From: Rheum nobile | Lineage: Eukaryota; Streptophyta; Magnoliopsida; Caryophyllales; Polygonaceae | Assembly (NCBI GenBank): GCA_027886185.1 | Contig: WOAB01000595.1 | Location: forward strand, 1,612,001 to 1,676,000 | Reading direction: 5' to 3' | Length of the DNA stretch: 64,000 bases | In this document: in pieces, positions 19,060-30,445 of the stretch | Layout of the letters: every line of letters starts with the position of its first letter | Position numbering within the stretch: the stretch's first letter is position 1 | Notes under the pieces: model-generated | The model's input: the letters and a program-made list of their open reading frames with translations, nothing else | The model's database searches: none | Told to the model about the DNA's origin: nothing | Program-made: the position numbers and the translations under genes

Positions 19060-22000
19060 TATTCTGAAACCTGTTGTCCAAGTAAAATCAATAACAACAT
19101 TGAACAACTCAAAGAATACAGAATAAAAACTTCAATAACTACAGTCCCTCTACCTTCATAACCCAAAAAATCTGGAAATTCAAGTAAAATATAATAGACG
19201 TTTACTAAAATATAATAAGCTCCTTGAATTTCAAAACATGTTTTGGAAACTGCGAGCCAAAACCGTAGACTTGCATAATTATGACAAAAACACTAAATTC
19301 TTCCAAACTTATGCAAAAGTACGATCTTATAGACAAAATACAATAGCTTTCTAAACACATGATGGTCTAATATTACATGACCACTCTGCTATCCAACAAA
19401 CAATTTCAAATGAACATAAACAAAGATTTAAAGCATTTCAACCTGACACTACGATGCCAGATGACCTCTCTGTAATTCCACACATTATCATATCAATTGA
19501 TAATTTGGATTTATTACAACAACCATCTCCGACTGAAATCAGACAAGTTATCTTTGATCTACCTCAAGACAAAACACGTCGCCTAGATTGCTTCCCAGCA
19601 ACATTTTATCAAAAATACTAGACAATCGTTGGAAAATCAGTTATCTCCGCAGTAAAATCTTTTTTCCACTCAGGACAACTACCGAAGGAATGTGCCCAAT
19701 CTTTTATTACACTAATACCCAAATTAAGTAGATAACCCAATAACAATTAATCATTTTTTACCAATAAGCATTTATAACACCCTATATAAAATAATAATAA
19801 AACTTATGGCAAACAAACTAAAATCTCTTCTACTTCGCTTAGTTAGTCCTTTACAAGCAGCTTTTATCCAAGGAAAAATAATTCAAGACGATATTCTCAT
19901 TATGCATGAAATTTTTCACTATTTCCACACTAAAAGGACATGAAAATAAGGTTGGATGACCCTTAAATTAGACATGGAAAAAGAATATGATTATTTGGAC
20001 TAGAATTTCATCAAACTAGTTCTCTTGAAATTTGGTTTTGACACTTGATGGATGCAACTGATAATGACATGTATTACATCTACTTCATTCTCAATATTAG
20101 TTAACAATGAACCGACATATACTTTTCACCCTTCTTGTGGATTAACGGAAAGGAGATCCCATATCACCATATATCTTTATCGTATCCATGGAATACTTAG
20201 CTAGAACTCTCTCATTAGGATCACAACAACCGAATAGGAAAGTTGAAATTCAATTGACCCAAAATGGAATTTGTATTCCTTTTCTAAACTTTGTTGATGC
20301 TACTTTAATCTTAGCAAATGCCACTCATAGCAATATGCTACACATTAAATCAATCTTAGACAACTTCACCTCTAAATCTTGTCTAGCCATTAACTACCAC
20401 AAAAACACTTTCCAAACACCTAACAACATTTCATCACAATCTAGCTGTTGTGTTGAACATCCAAATAAGAAAAACCAAGGAAAATATCTTAGAATATCGA
20501 TAATGTGTGGTCGTGTTAAAAAAGATGTATTTGACTACTCTATTATGTGTCAAAAAAGCAACTATCCAAATGGAAGGCTAACTCCTTATCCAAGCTTGGT
20601 CGTAACATTCTTATCCAATCCAACTTACTCTCTAAATTCAATTACTTAATGCAAAAAAAAATTTGTTCCATCCTTTGTTTGTAACGAAATTGACAAAATT
20701 AACAAAAACTTCTTTTGGAACAAGAACTCTTGTAACCATCGCCCCCTTATTAGCTGGGACAATATATGTCGGTCTACAGCTGATAGAGGGTTACACATAC
20801 AAAAAAGCATAGAATATTAATAAATCATTACAAATGAAACTTATTAGGAAACTTCTTATTGAACCAGATAATTTATGGCTCCGATTAATAACAGAAAAAT
20901 ACCTAGGATATTCAGACATTTTCTCATATAAAAAGAAACCAAAATAATCCTGGTAATTTGCTAGACTCTTACATATTAGAGATACGTTTACAAAAGGATT
21001 AGTTTTGGAAACTGGAAACGGAAATACCATAAATTTGTGGACAAATCACTTAATTCAAGACTGTATACTTTTATCTTATTTTGACAACATGAACACCAAC
21101 CTTAAAGTTTCGCATGCTATTACTCTATATTGTAACTGAGATATCCTAAAACTTCAGGAGCTTCTTCCCCACATTTAGTCGCTAAAATTTTGCAATTACA
21201 TGTACCACATACCAATATTGAAGACCGCATAATTTGGAAACCTTCAAAAGATGAAAATTTCAGCGTTGAATAAAGTCGGTCACTATTAGAATCCCCAAGT
21301 AAGCCATACGTATCACAATCCTCATCTTGGATATGGAAACTACACATTCCATCCAAAATACAAAATTTCTTATGGAAATCCTTTTTCGATGGATTGGAAA
21401 CTACTAAACGTCTCAACATACATTTTGCTAGAGTCCCTTCTTAGTGTAACTTATGCAACTCAGATAATGAAGATTTATACCATTGCTTGTCCATACACCA
21501 AATCAATGATAAATGAACTCGATGTTAAACTACATCATAAATTTGTTTTCCAAATGAGCTCAGATTTCTATAAATATCTTTACTACTTCAGAACTACTAA
21601 TCCATCATACGACTTAATTTACTTTCTTTGGTGGTTCATATGGAAACACCGAAACTTATCCTATTCCGTATGGACAACAAGCAACCAAACCATAAACCTT
21701 ATGACTTCGCGATTCTACATTTCCAGAAATTGAAAGCAACAACAACAAACCCCAAAAAACATATGAAACATACATGAACTTCTCCTGGTAGAATTGCTTA
21801 GAAGAAACCTCCCTCCCAATGGGTAAAAATGAACTTCGACGGATAAAAAGAAATGATTAATCTAGCCATATTGGATTTATATTTAGAACTAACCATGGAG
21901 AAATCATTTACTTTGACTGAAAACAAATCTCTCCTACAATTGTATTACACTCAGAAACATTGGTTGCTTTGTATGGTTTCGTAAAGCAATATCCCTAGGC

Positions 22001-22400
22001 ATAGAAAAATAATTATTGAGGGGCCATCATTAACTCCATTAATGATAAATGGAAAATTCCATGGGAAATACGAACAATAATTTTAGATATCCAATCATTA
22101 CTTCATTGATTCGATTCGGCTTTGATTTTCCATTGTTGTAAGGAATCCAACAGAGCAGCAGATTTCTTGCTACTCATGATATCTACCCAACATTGATCAA
22201 GAATGCTATTCAAAAAGCAAGACTGATGGCGGCTTCACCAAATGAAATTTTGAATACTATATCAGAGTATTTAAATTTGAACACCAACTGTGAGGTTGTC
22301 TATAAACAACTTGTAAAAATCATCAGATGGGATGATCTAGGCACGCCCTTCACTTAAAAAGGGAGATTAAGGTTTGTTGTGTAATAAAAAAATTAAGGAA
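19060..22400 (+). mobile_element. Decayed plant L1-type LINE, 5' truncated
   Basis: Plus-strand translation in broken frames gives the pre-RT block with KNTKFFQTYAKV, the IRQVIFDLPQDKT segment, LPKECAQSFITLIPKL, and KSLLLRLVSPLQAAFIQGKII. These are the RT motifs of plant L1 LINEs. The RT active-site region (FADD in relatives) reads NFVDATLILANATH, so the catalytic pair is damaged. Downstream are zinc-finger-type and RNase H-like pieces (KMNFDG near 21830). The 3' end near 22380 has a short A-rich stretch. The endonuclease is missing. LINEs replicate by target-primed reverse transcription; this copy cannot. Confidence 0.8.
20188..20649 (+). pseudogene. LINE reverse transcriptase fragment
   Basis: The longest open piece of the LINE (153 codons). 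It covers the part of RT around the active site: MEYLARTLSLGSQQ, then FVDATLILANATHSNMLHIKSIL, then SCLAINYHKNTFQT (SGLKINxxKS in active relatives), and GKYLRISI (YLGxPL in relatives). The DD pair expected after F reads DA, so the site is dead. Frames before and after are shifted. The start Met is a chance codon. Confidence 0.78.
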
Positions 22401-22982
22401 CCCATTTTTTTTATCAAGGTGAGGTGGCATTGTCCTTTAATTTATTGGAATTAAAAGACACTGCTTTGTAGACCTGTTAATTGGGTTTGAAGGGTTGGGT
22501 TCGGGTTAAGTTGATGTTCAGGTCAAATTAAGTTCAAATCGTCTGAATAGTTATAAAAAAGTTGTTGATCGGGTTTTCGAGTCGGGTTGGTTTTTGACAT
22601 GTCTACTACTTAGAGATCATAGGGTAATAAATGTACCCATTTATCGAGTGAATTAATGGTTATATATATATTTACCAAACTAAATTATCTGTCGTTTTAA
22701 CATTTAAATTTTGATGGATTTGATATACCGTTTTAGATTTTGTAATTTATTTAATTAAGAAGGAGTTGTGAGAATTGTTATTGAAACTTGTTTTTATTAA
22801 TTACTTTGTTTTTAAACTTGTCATTATTGGCTAAAAAATAAGTAAATATTGAAATTGTGAAAAGACCGAGAAAAATATAATATTTCCGAAAAATTAATTA
22901 TTTTCTTAATATTATATTTAAAATAAAAATAAAAATAGTTTTAAATCTAAAATAGTATAATATATACTTGTAGAAAATAATA
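22401..22982. other. AT-rich spacer
   Basis: No gene seen. Short GGGTT/CGGGTT words occur at 22480-22590; otherwise it is A/T-rich. Confidence 0.4.
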
Positions 22983-23644
22983 TCTATCTAGATATAAAAG
23001 TTGACATATTTGTTACAATTAATGACCTCTCTTTTACACAATTTCCTCTATTTTACATTAAAATCTATTTCACATAGAATCAATTCCCTCTAATCTTCTA
23101 TCTTAATAAATTCATTTAATTAATTGTATTTAAAACTCTTTTTCAACCCATTTATTTATCAATGCTCACATTTAGAAATTTTTTTATCAATATGTTTTTA
23201 AAAGACGAGTTGGAAACCAACAAATATTCATCGACATTCATGTAAAATGAGTCAAACAAAAATTAAAATAATTCAACACTTTGATTTTGTATTAGCTCAA
23301 TGTATCCACTTGAAATAACACCTAAATACTGAAGGTTTAAACTACTTCTATATAAATTTGATATGAGATATAATTATACAACTTTGTTATAAAGTTCCAA
23401 AGTAATTATATCATCCCAGATTACATTAATAACATAGTAATTAGTAAAATATAATGGGATACCTTATATATATATATATCATTTCGCTGCTATTTAAAAA
23501 CCGATCGTAAATTTCGATAAATTTTATTGTATAAATTGCATAAAGTATACTAATTTATAAATTATATAAAATAATCTAATTATAAATAAAATTAAAATAA
23601 ACATGTTACGAACCCGCGCATAGCACGGACACACATGTAACTAG
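22983..23644 (+). mobile_element. Non-autonomous Helitron-like element
   Basis: It starts A|TCTATCTAGATATAAAAG and ends with a GC-rich imperfect hairpin (CCGCGCATAGCACGG, 23613-23627) about 13 bp before CTAG|T. These are the ends expected of plant Helitrons (5' TC, 3' hairpin plus CTRR, insertion between A and T). The 662-bp interior is AT-rich and codes for nothing. Confidence 0.65.
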
Positions 23645-23839
23645 TTGAGTATAATAATTTTGAGGGCCACCTTTAGACCTTTAATACGGTTGATGGGTAA
23701 AGACTAAAGATCGATGGTGGTCCTAAAAAGCCAGGTCATGACATTTTATTTAAATAGCTGGAGAAGGATGATCTTCATTAAAGGCATGTATTACGCCTAC
23801 CAACTTAGTGTCAACCGAACAAATTACTATGCATATATA

Positions 23840-24429
23840 GATTTGGGTTCCCGTGTGAAATAGGCTTCCCGTGCGAAATGCGAAGCAATCTCGGTCGTAC
23901 GTTTTTTTTTTTTTTTTTTTTTTGTCAACAGTTTTTGTTTTTTTTCATTTGCGCCCCGTGATCATTCTGGAAAAGCCTATATAGAAGGTTCACGAATAAG
24001 CACTAGATGTTCATTTATTTGTACATTCACGTTCACAAATAAGCACTGAATGTTCAAAGACATGTGTTGGAACATGATCATGTTATATGTGAACTTATAC
24101 GACACATACAATGAACATATAGTACTTATATGTGAACGTTAATAATTGTCTATTCCAGAACGATCAGAGACAATAAATAAATAAAAAATAAAAAAATTTG
24201 TTGACCGAAAAAAAAAATTCTCCATATTTACGGTTATGCCACTGCGTCACTATTCACTATCCCCCCCCCCCCCCCTTTTTTTAACAGTACAGTGCCCTTG
24301 AATATTACCCCCCAGATAATGAACATTACCGCTCAGAAAATGAACATGTGGTGTCTATTTATGAACTTGAATGAACGCGACCGCTTCGCATTTCGCACGG
24401 TAAGCATATTTCGCACGTGAAACGGACTC
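23840..24429. mobile_element. MULE-type MITE with 10-bp target duplication
   Basis: Identical flanks TGCATATATA lie at 23830-23839 and 24430-24439. Terminal inverted repeats of ~60 bp begin GATTTGGGTTCCC... on the left and GAGTCCGTTTCAC... on the right (reverse complement). They share GTGCGAAATGCGAAGC. The interior holds T22 (23902-23923) and C15 (24261-24275) tracts and no ORF. A 9-10-bp duplication and G-starting TIRs suit a Mutator-like deletion derivative. Confidence 0.82.
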
Positions 24430-24817
24430 TGCATATATATACTCCCACTGATTAAAAAATAGATATGGGTTTAGTTTGAAAAACATTAACTTGATCCAAA
24501 ATTTTATATTTTACTCAAACTTTTCTCATATTTAATATTTATCATATTTTTAGCCAAAGAATTTAGAAGCAAAATAGTCACTAAAAACAAGTTTCAATGA
24601 CAATTCTCATAACCCGCTTTTAATTTAAAAGTATAAAATATCTAAAACAAAATATAAAGTTTATCAAAATTCAAGTGCTAAAACGATATTTAATTTAGAT
24701 TGAATGGAGTATATATGTAAGAATTTGGTATAGAACCCACTCGCATGTACTAGTACGCAAAAGGAGAAGGAGTTACTGATTTGAGAAAATTAAGTACTAT
24801 AACCTATTTCACTTGTT
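24430..24817. other. AT-rich spacer
   Basis: No gene or repeat structure recognised beyond the MITE flank. Confidence 0.4.
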
Positions 24818-25222
24818 TGTGGAGTAGGAAGCTAACCTAACATGTTTTTGGGAATGAATAAACCGGGGAAAAGAGAACAAAGGAAATTCGAGAGCTTGAA
24901 ATTGCACTCGATTGTAGATGCATTACATGAATAAGGTACCCTTCTTTTATAGAGGAAACTAGGGGATAACATAGGATATCCCTAAAAAATTTAGTTTCCA
25001 CCATATAAGATAAAATTTTCCTAATATAACATCTGTTTTTTAGGCAACTAGATCTTCTACTGAGATATATTTTCCTTAACATAATAGAAACAATTTTCTT
25101 AATTTGCAACGCGTTGCGCAAGCGCAGTCTGTGTGATCTTCATCTGATGCTCCAGGCGGCCAAGTGTCCTTCATCCAATGTTCTTGATGTCTCTACATAT
25201 CACGGATCCAACGGTCCTAACA
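24818..25222 (-). mobile_element. Probable LTR, minus orientation
   Basis: On the minus strand it begins TGTTAGGACCG, has TATAAAAG at 24952-24944 and a pyrimidine-rich leader, and ends ...CCACA. It may be a solo copia-type LTR or the 3' LTR of Tat-C. No flanking duplication or second copy was found, so the left edge is uncertain. Confidence 0.45.
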
Positions 25223-25452
25223 ATACCCATAAACCATATTTTGAAAAAGTGTGTTTCTTTAACGACGGTTTGATCAAGCCCTTGGAAATTTGAAAAAATG
25301 TCATATCTTCTTTCCCCTCAACTTCTTTATTCAGCAAGTTTTATTTAAATTGTGCAACATAGAACTTCATTTCACGTCCCTTCGTCTCCATCACTAAGGT
25401 TAAGATCTCTTCCCCTCTCCCAGTCCTTGTTTTGCTTCTTTTTCCTTCTGCT

Positions 25453-25759
25453 CTCATGGATAATATGCCTAGCAACATTCTTGTGTCGAACTCTCCATCA
25501 AACGACGAAGAAGAGCTCATTTTTCTTTCTACTCACATCTTGCCAGCACTTCACAGAAAATCAAATGCCCTAATCGATCCTCGCCCCTTCATAGATATGT
25601 GGGTTTTCCTTCCGAAACTAGGGTTCAAGTCCCTAAGGCATTTTAGTTGATTACTATTGTCGAGGGTGGATATCCATGTACGAGTCACCATTCCAGATAG
25701 GTCATCACCTTCCGTTTTCGCCTCTAGTTCGCTAGTTTCTCTCCTTGTAAGGAATTGCA
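25453..25759 (+). pseudogene. PF04195-like antisense gene of Tat-C, N-terminal part
   Basis: MDNMPSNILVSNSPSNDEEEL opens the reading, with LSTHILPALHRK and LIDPRPFIDMWVFLPKLGF. After a frameshift come DYYCRGWISMYESPFQIG and HHLPFSPLVR, with two stops, to GIAHG at 25758. This matches, block by block, the gene in element D (LDPRPFI, DYHCKGWIAMYEYPF, LPLLPLV). It is on the plus strand while Tat-C pol is on the minus strand, so it is antisense and downstream of pol as in other Tat elements. A new sequence starting TGTAACACCCCC interrupts it at 25761. Function unknown. Confidence 0.7.
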
Positions 25760-25760
25760 C

Positions 25761-28700
25761 ATGGTGTAACACCCCCAAATATATAACCTTGAAGGCATTA
25801 CCGCCAGTGACCTCAGACGTTCTGTCCGATGTCATCCAAGGCTTTACCAGTTGATATAAATCATCAAACAACAATTATGATACAAAATATCATAACTTTC
25901 ATTTAAAATCATTGTCTCGGCATTACTTCCATAATCCGAAAGACAACCAAAATACAACGGAAGACTTAATACAAGATATATTTAACACAGCGGAAGTCTT
26001 TAAAATAACAACAAAAGGGGCCTTGATCGCTATGATCACCCACCAAGGATCTTAACCTGAAAAACTTGTCAAAACACCGTTCGCTTCTATAGTCGTTCTA
26101 GCCTTCACAGGACGACAACTTATCTGATGTGCCGAATCGAACAGATGACACCATCCAACCATGCAGAGAACAATTACGGTTGGTTAGTCCAATGAAAGAC
26201 TACGCAAGGGTACAAAGCAGAGTGGTTCGAAGTAGTCGTATTAGGTTAGACTAATCGTTTCTCGAATTAAAACCGATGACGATAGTCAACCACCATACTC
26301 CTACTGGAATATATCAAGTAGCATGATCAAGAGAAGATTCTGAAAGACCGAGTCTTACAGCAATCAACCCAAAAGAAGACTCCAATGAATTGAGTCTTAT
26401 CGGAAATATGACAAATGTTGGGAAACATAAATAATCACACAAGCGTTCAAAAACGACTTGATGTTTCGGCTCACGACCAACCTCACCGCCCAAGGCGAAT
26501 CCAGATTGGAAAGAGAACTTTACTCTGATCAAAGTCAAGACGAGATTTCCTAGCTGTACTATTGCTTAGCTGCACTACTCGCCCAATGGTATATTAATCA
26601 TGTGCGATAACGGCATTTACCTTATTTAATTCCAAAACACACATCACGTTATAAGCTTTTAGATATATGTTTCGTCATTAGGGACATATATCGAAGGGAA
26701 TCCTTCCCAAGGTTTGTGACACTAGCTAAGTGCACCACCTATATACTCGGATAGAGGACGATCATGATCCGCCAATTGGTGTCAGGGTCTCCGATGCCCT
26801 CTCAACCAATAATTATCAAGAAACGACTGGACCTCAACGAGTCCAACGTTCCTAACTACTAGTGCTAACTAAACAGTTCAACACAGTAATAATCCACATC
26901 ACAGCCATCATGGCCAACATCAAAAACATTTATCTATACTAGCGTTGTTCTAGCAGATATACAACCTAGTATAATATCATGTTTTAATCATTTATATCTA
27001 TAATAGCGTTATTCTAGCAGATATACAACCTATTATAATATCTTTTAAAATCACCAACAGTTATCAAAACTGTTCCCAACGAAAACAGTAAATCATCCCA
27101 AATTAATTAACAACTAAACAATTGATAATTAATTGAAATATGAAATGATGAGCAAGAGCGAATTGCCACTTGCCTTAGATTAGTCGAGCTTGAACAAAGC
27201 TTAGCAACAAGATGTATCTGGGTTCGAAACTGGGATAGATCCTGGACGATAAATCCCTCTGGAACTACCCATAACGAGACCCTAAGTTAGATCCAATATT
27301 CACATATATGAATATAAAAGAATACAAAAAGGATTCGAAGGAACCAAGCCTCGCTCAAAGCCAAACACCCAAGAACACACACACGAACCCAGCTTACCGC
27401 GGGTGCGGTCGGCCCTCACCGCGGGTAGGACTCGGCCAAGCCAAGGTTGTTTGTCTTATCCTTCAAATCGTTGTTTGACCACTTTTCTTGATTCTTCGCT
27501 AGGTTCTTCACGTGGAACTTGAGTATCCAAGGGTACTCAACGTGGCATCATCAAAAGGCCAAGTGGAGCTTGGTAAGGGCGGCAAAGTTCTCGCTTAAAG
27601 AGATTGCGTGGAATTGACTTTTGTTGTCGAGGTGACATCCTTGTGGAAGCTTCGGGTGCATAGGCAGCCTTCTTGATCACCTTGGAATTGAGGAGAGACT
27701 TGAGTTTGGTTTCATGACCATGAGCCTTCCCTTACAAGATTGGAGGGATCAACATCTTGGTAGGACTCGGCCAAGCCAAGGTTGTCAAAATAAGATAAAA
27801 GTATACAAGTTTTCATACTTTTTCGGCCTATGTTCGCCTTAAGTTAACTATATAATGATAATAGACTAGCATAAGATAAATATATCTAAGGTGCAATGAG
27901 AATTAGGTAAGGAAATGTCGGTTTTAAGGCAGAAAACTAAGAGAGTCACAAGCTACAATTAGTAGTCAAAATGAAGTTATTTTCGGCCACAAACTCTTGG
28001 AATTTCTTGGAATGTTTTTGTGGATTTTTATTGTGGTTGAAGGTAGAAAAATGTTGTCTTTAACCTCAGAACATTCAAGTAAGAACACACTCAAACAAGG
28101 AAGACCAATTCAGTCCATAAATTTCAGCAAGCATGCAAGATTTGATAAGGATTTCGAACACAACTATTCTTGAAGTTTTGACACAAAAACAAATTGACGT
28201 TTTGAACACTTATGTTGAAGAGAAGTTGTGATACCACTTGGTGTAAACTCGGCCTCGAATGATGCTCAGTATCAAGGGAAACCGCCTCCAAAGTTGCGCT
28301 TGAATCGAACTTGAAATAGACCTTCTTCGATGACAGATTTTGGGGTTGTTTTGGAATCCGATTTTATCTATTTGGTGGAGGGTATTTTCTAGGCTTTATG
28401 TAAGGGATAAGTGGACAATGAAGTGTGGATGGATGCAGCACAATTCCTTCAAACAATTCGTCGAGTTGAAGTTAGATAGACCTAGGAAGATTCAACTAAA
28501 CACTCCTCGATGAACTAACGAAGAAAAAAAAAACATTTGATGGAATCACTCCAAAGGAAACAAGATTTATATCTCTGGTTTTTTATGATAAACAAGTTAA
28601 GGAAATAGGAGAAAAAAGGCTAGCTTATTAAGCCATGGGAAAAACAAGGAAACAACCCTTGAACTAGCGTAAGTAAGGACAAGTAGCCTCTTCATTATTC

Positions 28701-28840
28701 TAAGATTGATTGCCAAGGAATCTGTTCGAATTTTGACAAATTATCTACACACTTTGAAGAGAAGATATGATGAGTCTCTCCTTTAAATTTGAGGGCAAAC
28801 GTACAAGCCATTTGAAAATGCGCCTTTGGGCTTTGCCAGG
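25761..28840. mobile_element. Unclassified insertion starting TGTAACACCCCC
   Basis: It begins exactly where the antisense gene of Tat-C is broken. The TGTAACACC start resembles some plant LTR ends. The right border and any second terminus were not found. It contains a pair of hairpin repeats (26936-27036), a doubled TAGGACTCGGCCAAGCC word (27424 and 27760) and GCGGGT motifs (27397), but no coding domain. Confidence 0.4.
26936..27036. repeat. Two tandem hairpin repeats with compensatory change
   Basis: Copies at 26936-26972 and 27000-27036 share GCGTT and TTCTAGCAGATATACAACC. Outer stems are ATACTAG/CTAGTAT in the first and ATAATAG/CTATTAT in the second, both perfectly paired. Confidence 0.8.
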
Positions 28841-30230
28841 GTGTAGGCTGGAAGTGCCAACGGTGGCCACATTTGGGATTGGATCAAAACCATCGAGCCC
28901 AAATCAAATTGTCTCAGCACACATGGGCTCATTAATCATTTTTGGATATGTGAGGATAATAGACGAGCTTTGGCTCGAGTGATTATGCCTGGAAGTGGGT
29001 GAACGTTGTTGAGGGTGGAAGGAGGACTAGAGAGGGTGCATAACTAACTTATAGTGACAGAGGGAGTGGGCTTGGGCCATGGTTCCAACATCGGTCTTGG
29101 ATCCAATGGGACCCTCTGGTCATGTGGTTCATGTGGGTCAAGTGGCACCTCATTTGTATTAGGTTTTCCGAGCCATTTGCCTTGCCCTAGTTCATGCGTG
29201 ACACTCGGCGAGCCATGTGTTATAGCACTCATTGCCTCTTCCCTTTGCTTGGCCTTGGGAGTTTGGTTTGTCTCTTTTGGAGCGTCATATGGCATGTCCC
29301 TTGGTGGTGAGCCCTCTTGGTCATGGTCTTCATGTGGCACGAGCGTGATCACATCATGTAGTTAAAAGAACTCATCGTGTTTGTCTTATCCTTCAAATCG
29401 TTGTTTGACTGCTTTGCTTGATTCTTCGCTAAATGGTCTTGAATCTACTCTGTGCACTTAAGAGTTTATGAAGAATATCTCATTGTAGATGGGTGACCTG
29501 GAGAACAAGGTGGAATCTTACAAAGGTATGCGAAGGTGTAGGCTGGAAGTGCCAACGACAGCTACATTTGGGATTGGATCAAAACCACCGAGCCCAAATC
29601 AATTTCTCTCAGCACACTTGGGCTCATTAATCATTTTGGGAGATTTGAGGATAATAGACGAGCTTTGGCTTGAGTGCTTATGCCTGGAAGTGGGTGAACG
29701 TCGTTGAGGGTGGAAGGAGGCCTAGCGAGGGCGCACGACTAACTTCTAGTGACGGAGGGAGTGGGCTTGGGCCATGGTTCCAGCGGCGGTCTTGGCTCCA
29801 ATGGGACCCTCTGGTCATGCGGTTCATGTGGGTCAAGTGGCACCTCATTTATATTAGGTTTTCTGAGCCATTTGCCTTGCCCTAGTTCATGCGCGACACT
29901 TGGCGAGCCATGTGTTGTAGCACTCATTGCCTCTTGCCTTTGCTTGGCCTTGGGATTTTGGTTTGTCTCTTTTGGAGCGTCATATGGCATGTCCCTTGGT
30001 GGTGTGCCCTCTTGGTCATGGTCTTCATGTGGCACGAGCGTGATCACATCATGTAGTTAAAAGAACTCATCGTGTTTGTCTTATCCTTCAAATCGTTGTT
30101 TGACCGCTTTGCTTGATTCTTCGCTAAATGGTCTTGAATCTACTCTGTGCACTTAAGAGTTTGTGAAGAATATCTCATTGTAGATGGGTGACCTGGAGAA
30201 CAAGGTGGAATCTTACAAAGGGATGACAGA
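28841..30230 (+). repeat. Tandem duplication of a 695-bp unit
   Basis: Unit 1 begins GTGTAGGCTGGAAGTGCC at 28841 and unit 2 begins with the same bases at 29536. The copies stay alignable to about 30230 with scattered substitutions. Each ends with ATGGGTGACCTGGAGAACAA, which in the second copy leads into a coiled-coil reading. Mirror ORFs of ~103 codons on both strands in each copy have no recognised domain. Confidence 0.93.
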
Positions 30231-30445
30231 GTGTTTCTCAAAAGAATTTTGAGCTTAGCTAGAACATCAAGATGCAGATGGAGAAGATCGGGACCTTGAA
30301 GGAAGAAGTGTTCAAACTAAAGGAAGAAAAGGAGAAAGTTGTTGAACTAGACAAGGTAGAGAGTACGTTACTACTCCTCGCTGACTCGCCTGAAGGATAT
30401 GGAGTAATATGCCGACGAGAAGCACACGAAGTGGGACGCCGTGAC
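30187..30445 (+). pseudogene. Coiled-coil fragment, probable C-terminal part of the Tat-C antisense gene
   Basis: MGDLENKVESYKGMTECFSKEF is followed by a stop, then in a shifted frame MEKIGTLKEEVFKLKEEKEKVVELDKVES. The heptad-like E/K/L pattern matches the coiled coil near the end of the Tat-B antisense product. Its place between the N-terminal part (25453) and Tat-C pol supports the link. Low length and two shifts keep the call tentative. Confidence 0.5.

Noticed and set aside
23902..24275. T22 and C15 tracts as sequencing errors
   Set aside because: Cannot be decided from sequence; both are inside a well-bounded MITE, so I kept them as features of it and note only that their lengths may be inexact.
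25352..25573. 73-codon ORF rich in Leu/Phe
   Set aside because: Overlaps the better supported frame starting at 25453, which matches the element D gene.
29044..30060. Four ~103-codon ORFs on both strands
   Set aside because: Mirror-image frames in both copies of the 695-bp duplication; no domain, probably chance frames copied by the duplication.
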